The notes beneath the pieces are model-generated. The model did no database searches and was not told the DNA's origin. It saw only the letters and a program-made list of their open reading frames with translations. The translations under genes and the position numbers were made by a program. Positions 48,606 to 61,202 of a stretch of 64,000 nucleotides of DNA are shown piece by piece. The first letter of the stretch is position 1, and each line of letters opens with the position of its first letter. Location: NCBI RefSeq assembly GCF_000485595.1, contig NW_014577436.1:193981-257980 (forward strand), read 5' to 3'. Origin of the DNA: Priapulus caudatus. Lineage: Eukaryota; Priapulida; Priapulimorpha; Priapulimorphida; Priapulidae.

Positions 48606-51436
48606 TATCTTATCTAGGCCTTATACTTTATAGTAGCTTATCAAGCAAGCACTTGCAGGGTGAAAAAACTGATAATTGGAGGTACTGTCAGCAGGACCAA
48701 GTGCCTGCTGAGGAAGCACTGGTCCTGTGTCAGTAAGGCACTGGTCAGGATTTCTGTCGTAGCAAAAGTGAATGACTCGGATGTGGGGGACGTTTTGTAT
48801 ATGGGGGGGGGAGTGGTGCTAATTAGTGATTGTGCATTCTAAGGTATTCTTAAAAAATTATATTTTTTAGCTTGGTTTTTGTAAGCACTGATGCGTAGTA
48901 AAATCGGAACAAGTCTGCAAGTCGATTTCAAAGATCAAGCGGTCTCTGAAGACGCGGCGCCATTATTCCTATAAATTATAAATTATATTCATATATTATT
49001 ACATGATTGCTGATTGGTCCGGGGATGCCTCAATTATTATGCAATGCATTGTTTTGATATTGTAATGGAAAAAAAAAGAAAGTTTTCTAGATTTTTTTAG
49101 CGGAGCTATATTTTAGGCTTGGCCAGAGCTACTCAGCATTCAAAGCATATCAGCATTCAGCACCAGTATCAGATTATCAGTGTTAAGAAATCGTCACAAA
49201 TTGGCATTGCGAATCAGCGCTTTTTTTTTTGATCTATTCACTCGACGATAAGAAACGCAGTTCACTAATTCTTATTCAATTTAATTCAGCACAGGGCAGA
49301 CATGCACTACACAGTACACATCAGTATTTAGTTTACTTTGAGTAATGTTAATAAAAACTTGTACAGGCAAGCTTCTAGGAATGCCGAGCTTCTGCAGGTT
49401 TTACTTTCGTTTTTGCTCCTCCCGCAAGGTCGGGCACGGTATGAGATCCCCCATGCATAGATCAATGCCTGCGCACATGCCGCAAGTTACAAGGTGCCTA
49501 GAAATTCTTTAAAGTATAGTAGCAGTTTACATTGGGGCTTCTAAGATATCTAACTGAATAAAATAGTCACATTTCCCGATTCGGCCCATTTTCGCAATAG
49601 TCCACATGAAGAAGTGACGAATTCAGTTAGAGCAGCTTTGGATTACGTGCGTGTGCAGGTGTGTCAGGTCGTGCACTGCAACTCCCCACGATAAAGGCCT
49701 GCGATATAAAAAACTTATTGTTATGAGTTAATATGCGGTCATATAAAAAACACTACAGAGGCTCATCGATTTCTTAAGACGCGTCGCGAGTTTGTTTGTT
49801 CGTGTGGCTAATCATTCGTTGAGGGAGTTCATGCAGGCGCTCTAGAAGGTTTGATAGCGCCCCGTTACGTTGAGGACGGGTCGTATTATGCGCTCGCCGT
49901 TTACAAGTCTGTATTTTTTTCGGCTGCTGTGCGGCATTATCTAGTCGCCGGCCGCCGGACCAACGCTAACACAAAGGCAGCAGTGCGCGGGCAGACCGGT
50001 AAATTTTCTAATCGCCACTGGGCGAGCTGGGGCGATCGCGCTAGTTTCTCACAGTGCCTTGGAGGCGTTTCGATAAAAAATATACGCTGTGGCTACATGC
50101 CCGGCAGCCCGGCACGGTCTTTCGATTCCCTAAAATGCCGGCGGTAGTTCACCTAACCCTAACCGCCTTGTTTACTTGAGATAACGCTGAAAAAGTTAAA
50201 AAACTGCCGGGCATTTAGGAAGATCAGAAGACCGTGCCCGAACCGTCAGATATATATTATTGCCGGCTGCCGGCATATATATAGGCCACTTCTGTAAAAT
50301 ATAATCTAAATAAATATGATAATTATATTTACTATATAGGTACCATATTTGAGTCTGTAATGTTGGCTCTTACTCTCTTTCACCTAGTTATTCCAAAATT
50401 CCTGGTAAATGCCGTCCAATATGCTCATACTGCAACACCACTGTCACACGTGCTGGCCGGCCGCATGCTAGCTGCCTGGCACACACTGACAACAATCAAG
50501 ACTAAATAACGATAAAAACATAAACATTGACTATATGTCTAATAGTATATATTTGAGTCAGCGTGCGCAAGTCAGCCTAGCAGTGCGGTGTCTTGTGATG
50601 TTGTGCAAGATGATGCATTTGACCAGCATTTCATAGTGATCTATAGGCGAAATAGAGTAGAGAAAGCATTAAGACTTTTCAATTTGGTATGAAACACATT
50701 TCGTGTTTATTTACCATAATTTGTTTTTTATTGAGACGTTCCTAAGTGCCTGTGATGTGTATAAGCACTAATAGTCGAGAATATAGACTAGGCCCTAAGT
50801 CTAGTCTTCGCTAAGTGCGGCTAAGTCGTATAGTAAGGCTTAAGAGTAGTGAGTATAGGCCTATTAGTATTATTTCTATAGTATTAGTATTAACATAATA
50901 TATTATAGTCACTATATAGCTAGGGCATTTCACTTCATCAATTTTGTATTAAGGGCCTAAGTGTCAGCATAGCATCGTTATAGCGCTGGGGCTGATAGCA
51001 GTGCAGAGTCAATTTCCAGTGTGTGTAAATTATATTGCTTATAATCATGTCGATGCACTCTCTTCACGATGAACTTATAAGCGCATAGCAATGCATGCGA
51101 GCACTGGGACTGAATAACGTAGGTCGCTACACTTCTGGGGCGGTTCAGCTTTTGATTGTGAATTCGTTGCCTTCGAGCAGAAATTCGTTCTGTTTATCTG
51201 TTGAGCATAAGCTGATCGGGCCACTAGACTCATCTTATCATTTGAGCTCATGGATATCAAACTGTTTAGGTTCGGTCGTCGTTTTATATAATATTTAAGA
51301 GAACTATATACTGTAATTAGACGACTGTTCCATTATGTGATAAACTCAAAGCTCTGGTTCGCAGTTTGCGATAGGACGGCGGAAATCACAGACAGCGACG
51401 GGAAGGACAGTGCTCGTTTACGCGATTCACCCCAGA
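48606..51436. other. Mostly non-coding, possible promoter region
   Basis: A GC-rich patch at 49850-50160 contains a partial inverted repeat: GCCCGGCACGGTCTTTCGAT near 50107 and its complement-like AGACCGTGCCCG near 50229. No exon is convincing. If the exon at 51437 is real, its promoter and perhaps that of DRC1 lie here. Confidence 0.35.
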
Positions 51437-54400
51437 ATGCAACCGTTGTATCCTTTTAGTGGAATCTGGCGGTGAGTTTGTTGAATAAGTTGTGTTTATA
51501 AAAACTTTAGGAGGCGGATCGCACGAATGCTTGCTTTTAGTTTCGTTAATCGGTTATAAATATCTAAAAGCCAACTACGTTATATTTTTCTATCGTGTGC
51601 TGATAGTTGTCTAGAGCTCGCGGTAAGGCTTGTGAATTCAAGTAAGTCCAGCCTTAGAATCGCGCTATATATGGAATTGTAATCCTGTCAGCGTTCGTTG
51701 TGCATTGTTTTCTCATGACTAGGCGTTCTTAATGTGTGTCAAATAACAAGATGGGTCCAGAAAAATTGCTAGTATGGCTAGTATATTGCATGTAACACCT
51801 AAGGCATAAAAATCGTATCTAACCTTATGGGCTCGGCGAAGAGAGGTGCAATTCCAGCACTATGGGGCGCATGTAACGTACTCGCGTGGCCGGCATAAGA
51901 TATTGCTCTCTAATAACATGCAAGCTTTCAAATTAACGGGGCCGGGAGCTAGTATTTGCTAACACCCAAGGTGGACTGGCTATATTCTATGTTGTATATA
52001 TCAATGGGAAGGGTGGCATGGAACGTCCGACGTCGGACCTATACGCGACCACTTTTCAAACGAGCCCATGTGCAACTGCACAAAAACTCGTTAATGCGCC
52101 TTTATTCTTAGGCGCATTCGAAACACATAACATGTAAAGCTTATCATCAAAATGCGAATTCGCAGCCAGGTCATTTACTGTTTGTGCCTTTGAACACAGC
52201 CTGCCGAAAGTTCATGCCACAAACGCCACAATTCAAAAATAATTTTCCTTTTTTACGCAAAACGCCTGTCTGCAACCATTCGACAGCCATATTCTGACGT
52301 CATGATTTTATTAACCGCACAAAACTGGCGAGGTAAGCGCTGCAATTGGTATGAATATGATGTAAGAAATCTCAAAATGGGCTGCACGCCGCAAGAAATG
52401 CATGTATTTCGTATATGATTGACGTTTATAATGACATTAACAGACTCTGGTAAGTTGACAAATGGTGTTTTGAAAGTGTGGAATAAAGTTTATCGGCGAA
52501 GGTGCGCCGTGTTGACGTTTGGCAGAGCCGTAATTCTGGAAATCGGCGACCCCTAATTCTAAATCGGACTAGGTGCGGTCAATTAGGCGCTCGATAGGTT
52601 TTGAGACAGGGTTTTGGGAATTTTTGATTCGTGGTGGGCGGTTTGTGGATGAACTTTCGGCAGCGTGGTTAAAGAACAAACAGTAAATGACTGGTGCGAA
52701 TTCGATTTTGAGAATAAAGTTAGTCATAGTTATGTGTTGAATGCGCCCCAAGAATAAAGGGATTAAGAAGTTTTGTGGTTGCACTGGGCGTTTGAAAGTG
52801 TGGTAATAGTCGACGTCGGCTTTAATGGCACCGCCTTTCCCATTTATATATCACAACATAGAATATAGCTCAGCTCCACAGCTGGGTGTTAGCGAATCTA
52901 ACTCCGGGTTAATGTTGAAAGCTTGCATGTTATTAGAGGAGGCATATTTATGGGCCACCGGAGAGTACGTTACATCGCCCTGTTGGGTCAATGCGATTAG
53001 ACTCCGACCGTCTTGTAGCAGAAAGCATGGGGCGTAGGGGCACACGCGGTGGTGGGGGAGGGGTCACAGGGCGCAAATTCCACTTTAATAGGCTTTAGTA
53101 ACACGAAGTGATGCACAGATTTCTGTGTATCATCAACTGCGATGCACAGACTTTCCGTATATCAAGGAATGATGCAAAAAACCGCTAACTAACCCTAAGT
53201 CATAAAGACATATTAAAGTATAACCTTAGGGCTTACGGTACACGAAGTGTGTTACTGTTAGGCGTTAGGGTTAGGGTTTTGCCATCATTCCTTGATATAC
53301 GGAAAGTTAGTCTGTGCATCAGTTGACGATACACCAGAAAACTGTGCATCACTTCGTGATACCCAAGTGCCTAAAGTGGATTTGCACTGGTTACTAGCAC
53401 TGGCAGCAAGAACAAGTCATGGTGCCTAACTTGCGGCCGCCGCACGAAAACTCACCATTTTCATCAGTTACAACTCCGGGTGTTCCTGAAAGGTGACGCC
53501 CACTTTCCAACTATCGTTGGAATCGGCGGAGACTGCTGAACAAGCTACAAACCGCCATATTTTTGACAATCGGCCCGCCAGAATGCACTCAAATCACAGA
53601 AATTCCAATCCAAATTCCAGATCCTCAAATATCCATGCGAAAAGATTCTTCGAATGCTACTATTGAAGAAGGTGGCAGGGTTGGCTGCGCTGATTGGCTG
53701 CAGCAAGTTTAATGATGCAGTGACAGGCTGCAGCACTAGGCAACTGACTTGCTGCAGCCAATCAGCCGCGTGTGTGCTGTAGCTGCACGTGCGGACTTGT
53801 ACTTGCTGCCAGTGGTTACTAGATCTAGAACTATAGCCCTCCGCTCTGCCGCAGGCCTTTCATTTTTAATGCATAATCTACTCTTCGTACCTCTACTATC
53901 AAAGCCTGTCGTACCACTTCCCCGGGAAGATACGGCAACCGCGGAAGAAGACGGGCCAAACACATGGCATGACAGTTCGACTAGCACTTCGGTTTCACCT
54001 GTTTAACTCGTGTTGTTTTAAGGTTTTCCACATCCATCTCAAAGGGCAGTTCAGTTTCAATCTGGCAGGTTTTTTTGCCTTTTAAAGTTTACAGTGTATA
54101 CAGTGAACTAATGTTTAAATTCTATTAACAGTGCTGGAATTCTATAACGTAAAGTTTAAAGTTAATACAACACAAGTAAAACAGAAGATAATAAATTGTT
54201 CAGGTATTTGTAGTCTTTAACAGTTTATATAGAGGTAGAAACTTTCCCAATGGATAGGTGTCAGGCTGTGTATTGATATTAGTCTCGCCATTTCGCCTCC
54301 CGATTGGGATATTTCTAACCCTAACCCTAAACTGTCACACAAGTAATAAACGGGTACCTCAATCCATACTCTAGAGTCTACAATACCCATTGTTCCAATA

Positions 54401-57400
54401 TAGAAACACCGTGAATTTCACTGCAACATGCAGTTATTAGCAGCTATTTATTATTTTGCATTTTCTTAAAGTCACCATAAATAGTAAAAATTAAAAAAAT
54501 CTTTCTACTTTTTCACAAAATATAAGTAATTCTGTTCACCTTTTATGGTTAAATTGCTGCATTATACTTCCTGTTTTACTATTTTGTTTGATGTGAACAT
54601 ACACTCGTGACTCATACATAGCCCATAGCAAGCAATTAATGTCAGGAACATAATATCAAATCGTCCAGGGGGTTGGTGTCAGAAACAAAATTTGTCGCAA
54701 CATTAGTATTACCATTAACTTCCACTCGTAAACCGTTGACAGAAACATTGTAATGTTACGAGAACGAAAAATCCTCGCAAATATCCGCTTGGGTGTAACA
54801 AAAAAAATTGTTTGTTTCCGGTTACCCGACCGACCCTACCAAATAGTTGCCGTCCCTAAACATTTTTGACCACTTTTAAAAATGAAAATCAACAAATGCA
54901 TCGTTTGGACCTTTAAAACGATCATTGCGAGAATTTTGCTCAGAAAAACTAAATATAGCTGAATATAGTACTCTACCTGACAGCGCAAATATCAGCGGAT
55001 TACAGCCAACCGATCATAACAACGCAATATTTTTATGCCAGTTTATAAGCATAGAAATAATTGTATTTGACACTAATCATCATTACCAGCAAATACATTT
55101 TTTCGAGTCAAAGACTTCGAAAAATCAACAAATGGGCGATCTCAAACAAGCGAACATAATTAAACACAAAGGCATCTATTTGTGGTGTGATATCAATAAG
55201 TATTCTCCGTTGGCGTACGCAACGAGGATTTGAATCGCACATTCTCTCTCCGTCTTCCGTTATAGTCCCTAGGACTTTTGAAGACTAATATTTATTGAGA
55301 GTTACAAACTTACACTCGTTGTTTGTGTTACGCAGCTATGACACCTCTGTGTTTCATCTGACCAAAATATCTCCGGTGCGGATTTTTGCATTACTCGCTA
55401 CCACTTGTTGACCGTGTCGCGGTAACCCGCGAGAAAGTGCGAACGAATGACAGCGAAAATCACAAGAGAACGCAAAAATGTAATCGTGCATGGAATTGTC
55501 TTTTGCATGCGGTTATAAGAGACATTTTATTGTTACATATAGTCAACAAATTACACTGTTACCGATCCCAATCACAATGGTAGGCATCATGAAGATGAGA
55601 ATAAACACTAAACGCTGGCAGACACTCGAATGAAATCTTTAATATCAGACATTAAAAGATGAATCTTTCATACCACACAACACATATCACTCGCACACAA
55701 ACTTGAGCCATGTGCACCATTAAACCACCTCTATAAACGTAGGAAATAGTCGCAACACGCGCGATGTTTAAAAACCGACAGTCCATAAGGTGTCGAGACA
55801 TAACCTGGTATGATACAGTCCGTTGTGTTTTAACCGTATATCATAGTATAACTTAAGTGAGTAGGCCTCTATCGCGGGCCGTTTAAGTAAGGACGTAAAT
55901 GATGTTCTAGAATTTTCAGCCAAATAGAAAAATTTACCGGCCTGCCTCTACCTAGGGCCTAGTTTGAAAAAATCATATAACCGGAAACAAACATGTTCTT
56001 GTTGTTACGCCTTAAACATTACGAAGAGCCCAGACCCTCTCGTAATTAATATTTAAGCTTAAAAATAACTAACATTTACACTACGAATTACAATTATAGT
56101 GATATTATATTTTAATAATTAATGAATAAAATGGTGTTTTCTGGAAAAACATGTCAAGAATCATTATTATTAACCGCTAATAAAACAAAACAATACATTA
56201 CAAATGGCATTATGGCATTTGTTGCTACTGTTTTAGCTCATCTGAACATAGTCAGATGCGCTCGTAGAGATTGCATGATCGTCCGTTGTGCGTCCGTCCG
56301 GTCCGTCAACAGTTGGGCACAAATCTTTAACGGCGCCGTCCGACGTACCGGTCCGCGATAATTTGGGATGTTGGGAGCGGGCATAATCCGAAAACGAAGT
56401 TGGATTAGAAGCTGGGGTCAAGGTCAAAGTAAGACGGTGTAAAAGAAAGGGGCGGAACATTCAGCTCTCACTTAAGCACACTCACGGCGGCGAATGCAGA
56501 ACTTGCGGACAATATCTAAACTGGCTGCGACCTAACGGCTCGTGATGTCGGTGTATAGCATATCATGGTAGGCACACACGCCAAATACTCGTGCCGACAT
56601 TGGAAGTCGCAGGTCACAAGGTCAGTGGCACAGGGCCAGATTTTTAGACGCATTTTCTGAGACATGTCCTGACGCGAGACCGAATTGCGGACGAAACTTT
56701 TTTAGTTTCAGCGTCGATCTAACACCACAACCAGTCTCTCTTATGCTTCCATACATTAGAAAGACCATGAAATGTCTTCTGCTGGAGGGTTGCTCGGATT
56801 TTTGACCCTGCAAGAGGAGGTTAAAACTTGGATATTTTGACTGTCCCTGTTATGAAAGAATTTTGAACCTGCCCACGAGGTTTGCTAGTAGACCACTCTA
56901 CATGCCATCAGATGTTGAGGCTACACATGTCACAGTGAAATTCAAAAGCTAAATTTGGTTATAAGAAGCGTGTAGTTCTTAAATCCCGTATAATTCTATG
57001 TCATTCCTGTCCTGTCAGTATGTTACATTAAGTATGCCACGCCAGTGCTGCTGGCACGTGCAATGTGTTAGGTGGGGCAGTGTTTTGCCTGCCTTAATTG
57101 TTACAGGTGGCAGCTCCCTATATCTCACGATCTCGAAACCAGCCTGTAGGCTTGCGTAGGTAAATGGAATGAGTGATTACCTATTCTGTCTTGCAAAATA
57201 GCTTGTTGCTACTACGTATGATGCGGAGCACATTCACTCACACATCTTAATCACACTCGCAGACACTTAAAAGTACGCGGCCATCCTCTGTCGGCAACTT
57301 TCATAATGATCCAACGAACATTTTTGAGAAGGTTCACCTGATACGGCATGCCCTGTGCATTCCACTATTTCGGCTGTAATGTGAACACATTTGGATACTT

Positions 57401-58127
57401 AGCAGGGTTTACGTAGAATCCACCATCCACCCACACCGAGTCACCGCAGTAGACAGTTAGATGAGCCGCTGTCGGCTCCTGCGGCACTTGTTAATGTTTA
57501 CTCATGCTTGCCACAACTCTCGCGTCTTCGCGTTTACAGTTTGAGAATTTGTTCTTGGTTGTGCAGAATAAATTTCATGACGCACCGTCATTTTTCACCA
57601 TATATTTTATTTATATCATGATGGTTAGCCATCATAATTATGCCATAAATTACTGGATGTAGCAGATTAAAGCTTGTGTTATGAAGTTTGAATTTTGTTG
57701 ATCGATTCTCATCAATCAGCAGCCTTCTGTGATGGAAGTTCTGTTATCGCTAAGTTTTCTAATAGCTGCGATGTGTTTCTGCTCCGTAGTCTTGCAACAA
57801 TTAGCAGTTTAGTCGTAAGTGTTATCGTAGCAGTTAACTTTAGCATTACCTTTACGAATGTTTCTGACAACGGCCCCCGGGTTTTAGGGATTTTTAACTA
57901 GTGTGAGAACAACATGAGCTCATAATTATCTTGATTGTGTAATAAGCAACTCTTATGGCATTTGTTGCAGCAACGAGTATGAAGCAAGAGGCGAATTGCT
58001 TATGAAGAGGTTCGGACGAGCTTTGCCTAAACAATCTGTGTGGGTGAAAGTGGCTGATCAGGCTTACCGTGCTGCGAAAGGTGCTGGAGCAGCTCACTGG
58101 TCAACAGCCGTGTTTTCCTCAACACAG
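51437..58127 (+). CDS. Possible 5' part of an unknown gene (two phase-compatible exons)
   Basis: Exon 51437-51471 starts ATG, reads MQPLYPFSGIW and ends CG before a strong GTGAGT donor. Exon 57971-58127 follows TTTGTTGCAG; its first base completes an Arg codon, and it reads NEYEARGELLMKRFGRALPK ... WVKVADQAYRAAKGAGAAHW to a GTATTG donor. The second exon has clear protein character and codon use; joining it to the first is inference from phase alone. The order YPFSGIWR-NEYEARGELL reads naturally as one soluble, basic protein. No signal peptide. The family is not recognised. A 6.5 kb intron would contain three transposons. No third exon was identified. The gene would run divergently from DRC1. 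Confidence 0.45.
51862..52988. mobile_element. Large fold-back element, ~440-base inverted arms
   Basis: The left arm (51862 to about 52320) and right arm (about 52560-52988) are inverted copies at roughly 80 % identity. Shared words include TAATAACATGCAAGCTTTCA and TCATTTACTGTTTGT, and CCGAAAGTTCATGCCACAAA faces its near-complement. The spacer is about 240 bases. No transposase frame. The arms could extrude as a large hairpin. Confidence 0.85.
53071..53386. mobile_element. Palindromic MITE with GATGCACAG words
   Basis: The two halves are inverted copies: CACGAAGTGATGCACAG at the left faces CTGTGCATCACTTCGTG at the right, and TTTCCGTATATCAAGGAATG recurs inverted nearer the centre. The outer ends are GCGCAAATTCCACTTTA and the complement GTGCAAATCCACTTTA. 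The centre contains TTAGGGTTAGGG. No protein. Confidence 0.8.
54791..56011. mobile_element. ~1.2 kb TIR element, TTGTTTGTTTCCGG ends
   Basis: The left end is GGTGTAACA followed by TTGTTTGTTTCCGGTTA; the right end, in complement, is GGCGTAACAACAAGAACATG then TTTGTTTCCGGTTA. Internal sequence at 54970-55200 is shared with 63127-63360. Short open frames inside (for example 54925-55233) are not recognisable as transposase, so it appears non-autonomous. Confidence 0.65.
56231..56320. repeat. CTCATCTGA / GTCCGTCC dispersed repeat
   Basis: TTTTAGCTCATCTGAACATAG then GTCAGATGCGCTCG and a GTGCGTCCGTCCGGTCCGTC tail. Same family as 43178-43262 and 63965-64000. Confidence 0.7.
56321..57970. other. No gene supported
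   Basis: Within the inferred 51471-57971 intron. A short frame at 57735 starts MEVLLSLSFLIAAMCFCS, like a signal peptide, but it meets a stop without a good donor. Confidence 0.35.
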
Positions 58128-58719
58128 GTATTGAATTATTGCTCACTGCACGTGTTTGATTACACTTGCATGGTTAACATAGTTAACCTCCCTAAATTGA
58201 AATTTTCTTGGTTGACTAGTTTAACATGGTGTAAAAATTAGAAAAGACGTGCCTTGTACAAAATTAGCTTTCTTATAGAAGTTAAAGGTTTCTCGCACGT
58301 AAACTGCCAGCACCATGCGCTCCACCCCCAATAAACTGTCATAAAAGTGCCCTCTGCTCGACTTTAGATGCTACTGAAACCACCAAAAGTCAGCATTGAC
58401 TTACATTGCCGTTCGGATAAAATAAGAATATTTCCAAAGCTCAGCATGGAATGTGAGGGGTGTGCTGTAATGAACGTTATATTTAAAAGCCTGGATGTGG
58501 CGCCATGAAATTACCAATACTCGACTAATCGTACCTGAATTTTGTTAAGAACATAACAGGCTTTCTTATGCTGCGTGCTTTGTACACAGAGATCTGTGGT
58601 CTGTGGTAGCCATGTTCTCTTTAAATGACTAAGAAAATTTGTTGATATCATGCCTGCCCTTGTACTTGCCTACTACATACATGGTTTTGGGCACTCCCTG
58701 TAGTTGTGTGCATCCATAT

Positions 58720-59000
58720 ACAGGGTGAAAATTTAGTTTTGAACAAGGGAGTCAACGGACTCCCACCTCTCATAAAGAGAGAGTCCACCGCAAAATGAGG
58801 GAGTCCAGCAGTCTGAGGTTCAAATTAAAGATATTAACAATAACGGCATGTGGTTATTTAAGATTTAGTGCATTTGCACGTCTTTGAGACATTTTTTCTG
58901 GGACATGTAGCTGCAACAAAAATTGCAAGTAATTCCGCGAGGCCGTGCTCCGGGAACCGGAGCTAGTTAGTATAGGCTGAATTTTCAGGGAGTCACACCA
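58720..59000. repeat. Dispersed repeat, copy 1 (GAACAAGGGAGTC family)
   Basis: Shares TTTGAACAAGGGAGTC, CAGTCTGA, GCACGTCT and TTCCGCGAGGCC-like words in the same order with 61826-62095. Divergence is substantial. No coding capacity. Confidence 0.6.
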
Positions 59001-59161
59001 TATGTCACGTACCCTATGTGTCACACGGGTGGAGTCACACCTGCATATATGTCATAAGATCGGAGATCGCCGACAGTAAATCAGGGCGTATTTGACTCCG
59101 GACCCACGGTTAATTTCACACCTGCATATAGAATATAATAATGAATATACTCGGTGTTCTT

Positions 59162-59192
59162 TATATAAGGCTCGGTAGCACTGGAGATCTTT
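59162..59192 (+). promoter_or_regulatory. TATA-box-like sequence
   Basis: TATATAAGG at 59162-59170 in a GC-richer context (CTCGGTAGCACTGG downstream). No gene can be attached to it, so it may be chance. Confidence 0.2.
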
Positions 59193-59678
59193 CGGTCATC
59201 GAGAGAATAGTGAGAAAAGTTGCTGGGTCCATTGCACAGTCAGGGTGCTAAAAGCTGAGGAACTTTTGGGAAGATGGATATTGAGAGGTATTACAATCTG
59301 CTGTTTAATATCTGTCTCGAAGAAATTACCTAATCGTTTGTATATGGTACTGCAATATCTTATGTTACAACTACTACATACTGGCTTAGCGGTAATTCCT
59401 GATCACATGATATGTAATTTTGTATTTTTATATGACACACTACCTTGGGTATCAATCTCGCTCACACGTAATTTCTCATTTATAATCACTAAACTCGGGA
59501 TAAGAGAGCCTAGAAGCGCACCCTCATGAAATTTTCCAAAGATGCGAGTAGGTTATGTACATGAATAAGTGGCCTATGCTAAATATTATGTCATAAAATA
59601 AAATTTAGCATACCAAATGCATAGCTACCTGCCAACATTTTGATTGGGTTATCTGAGATACATGCTAATGTACTAATG

Positions 59679-60126
59679 TAGGGCTGTAGACATCCACCGA
59701 AATTGGATCGGAACGAGATTCTCTTCCCTCGATTCCGATCCTCCGATATTTTTTGTCCCCGGCGTATTTTGCTATTTCACTTCGGATAAGGCCACTTTTT
59801 TTCTCCAATAGATGGCGGCACTACCGCCTATAATATGTGGAGTGTTACGCGGCAGATCATATAAATTCTTGGATTTATATCGCTCTGGTGTTACTCACCA
59901 GAATGTTACTCAGCGACTGTGCAGTGTATATATCTCTGCTAGACTACTAAGTCTATTCCACATTTAGTATTCATTGGCAATTTTATGATAATTTATATTG
60001 CAAAATATATGAGAAATATAAGAAAAAAGATAAGCATTCACCGATATTTGTGGGAATCGATCGGAAGGAATCGAATCGGAGAAACCGGGATTGAATCGAG
60101 AGGCTGTGTACTCGTTAACAGCCCTA
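59679..60126. mobile_element. hAT-like non-autonomous element, TAGGGCTGT ends
   Basis: Starts TAGGGCTGTAGAC and ends ACAGCCCTA, with an inner pair of inverted segments rich in GATTCCGATC/GAATCGGAG. A TAGGGCTGT end is frequent in hAT-type MITEs. I could not match a target duplication. Confidence 0.5.
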
Positions 60127-61016
60127 GTAGCTATGCCATATGGCATAATGGCAGTTTGACCCTACAAGTGGCACTGTGCAGCTGTTATAAAATGTGCATG
60201 TTCCTGCAATTAGTCCCGTCTACAGTCTTGTAATTATTTATAGATTTACGAACAAAGATTTTCTTCGCTTTTTTTTAGCATTACTTGGTAATGGAAGAGG
60301 TAATTAAATTGATCGGTAACAACTGAACTACTGGCTATCTTTTTAAAGATGTATTTATTTTATTTGAAAGGCGATGTAGTCTTATGTGGTGTCTGGTAAT
60401 TAAATTACATATGGCCTCCATATTCTACTCTACAAGCACACATCTGATCACACAAGTCACAAAAAATATAATAGCCTACTAATTTTACACGAGGTGATTC
60501 GTACGCGTTTGCAAATCTTTCAAAGTCTTAACATTGTAAGGTTGGTTTTTAGGTCACACGTATGCACTTTTAGTGTGATGTCACGATCATCGATTATACT
60601 CGATCATGCGATTGAACAGTGCTTCGAACCAGAAGCGCTGGTTATCAAAAATCCATAATCAAATTTCATTCAAAAAAAAAATAATTGAAAAAAGTGATGA
60701 GAATCACAGATATCATCGCTAGTATACAATTATTCTTATTAACAATACATGTATTGATACACACAAGTAGTAAACGTGCAGAAACAAACAGTAAACCAGG
60801 CTTAAACAAGTAACGAACAAAAACCATACATGCACGACGACGTTACGACAGACAGGCATCAACACCCCGAAGTAACCGAATTGTAACGATCATCGTTAGC
60901 TTAGGTCCAACCGATGATGCGAGTTACGAAATTACAACCGATGGACAACGACTGAACTTTTAGACATTGTTTGCTTCAGGTTCGCGGGAGTACGAAGTAA
61001 GAAAAAGAGAACTTAC
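60127..61016. other. No gene supported
   Basis: AT-rich with no splice-bounded coding exon. A seven-codon stretch at about 60280-60300 between a T-rich acceptor and GTAATT is too short to call. Confidence 0.35.
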
Positions 61017-61202
61017 TCCCACACTGGCAAATATTTGGGTTGGCATCCAAGAACACAGGTCGATTTGGGGCATCAAGTATGACCGCAGCATTGGTATCTA
61101 CGATTGATTTTATGTCGTGCTTTGCCGTCGCCGGATACAATGTTGCGCCCATAGGAACACAGAACGGGTACAATTGGTTTCCGCACACAAACTCGTGCAA
61201 GG
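61017..61202 (-). CDS. Orphan internal exon of an unknown gene
   Basis: The minus-strand frame reads LHEFVCGNQLYPFCVPMGAT ... AAVILDAPNRPVFLDANPNI and CQCG, ending GGGA before a consensus GTAAGT donor at 61016. Composition is protein-like (Pro, Asn, Asp, spaced Cys), which suggests an extracellular or lumenal domain. No start codon; the acceptor is uncertain (CACGAG at about 61194 or further upstream). No adjoining exon was found and the family is not recognised. Confidence 0.4.

Noticed and set aside
57735-57815. Signal-peptide-like frame MEVLLSLSFLIAAMCFCS
   Set aside because: It runs into a stop before the nearby GTAAGT donor, and no phase-compatible exon follows.
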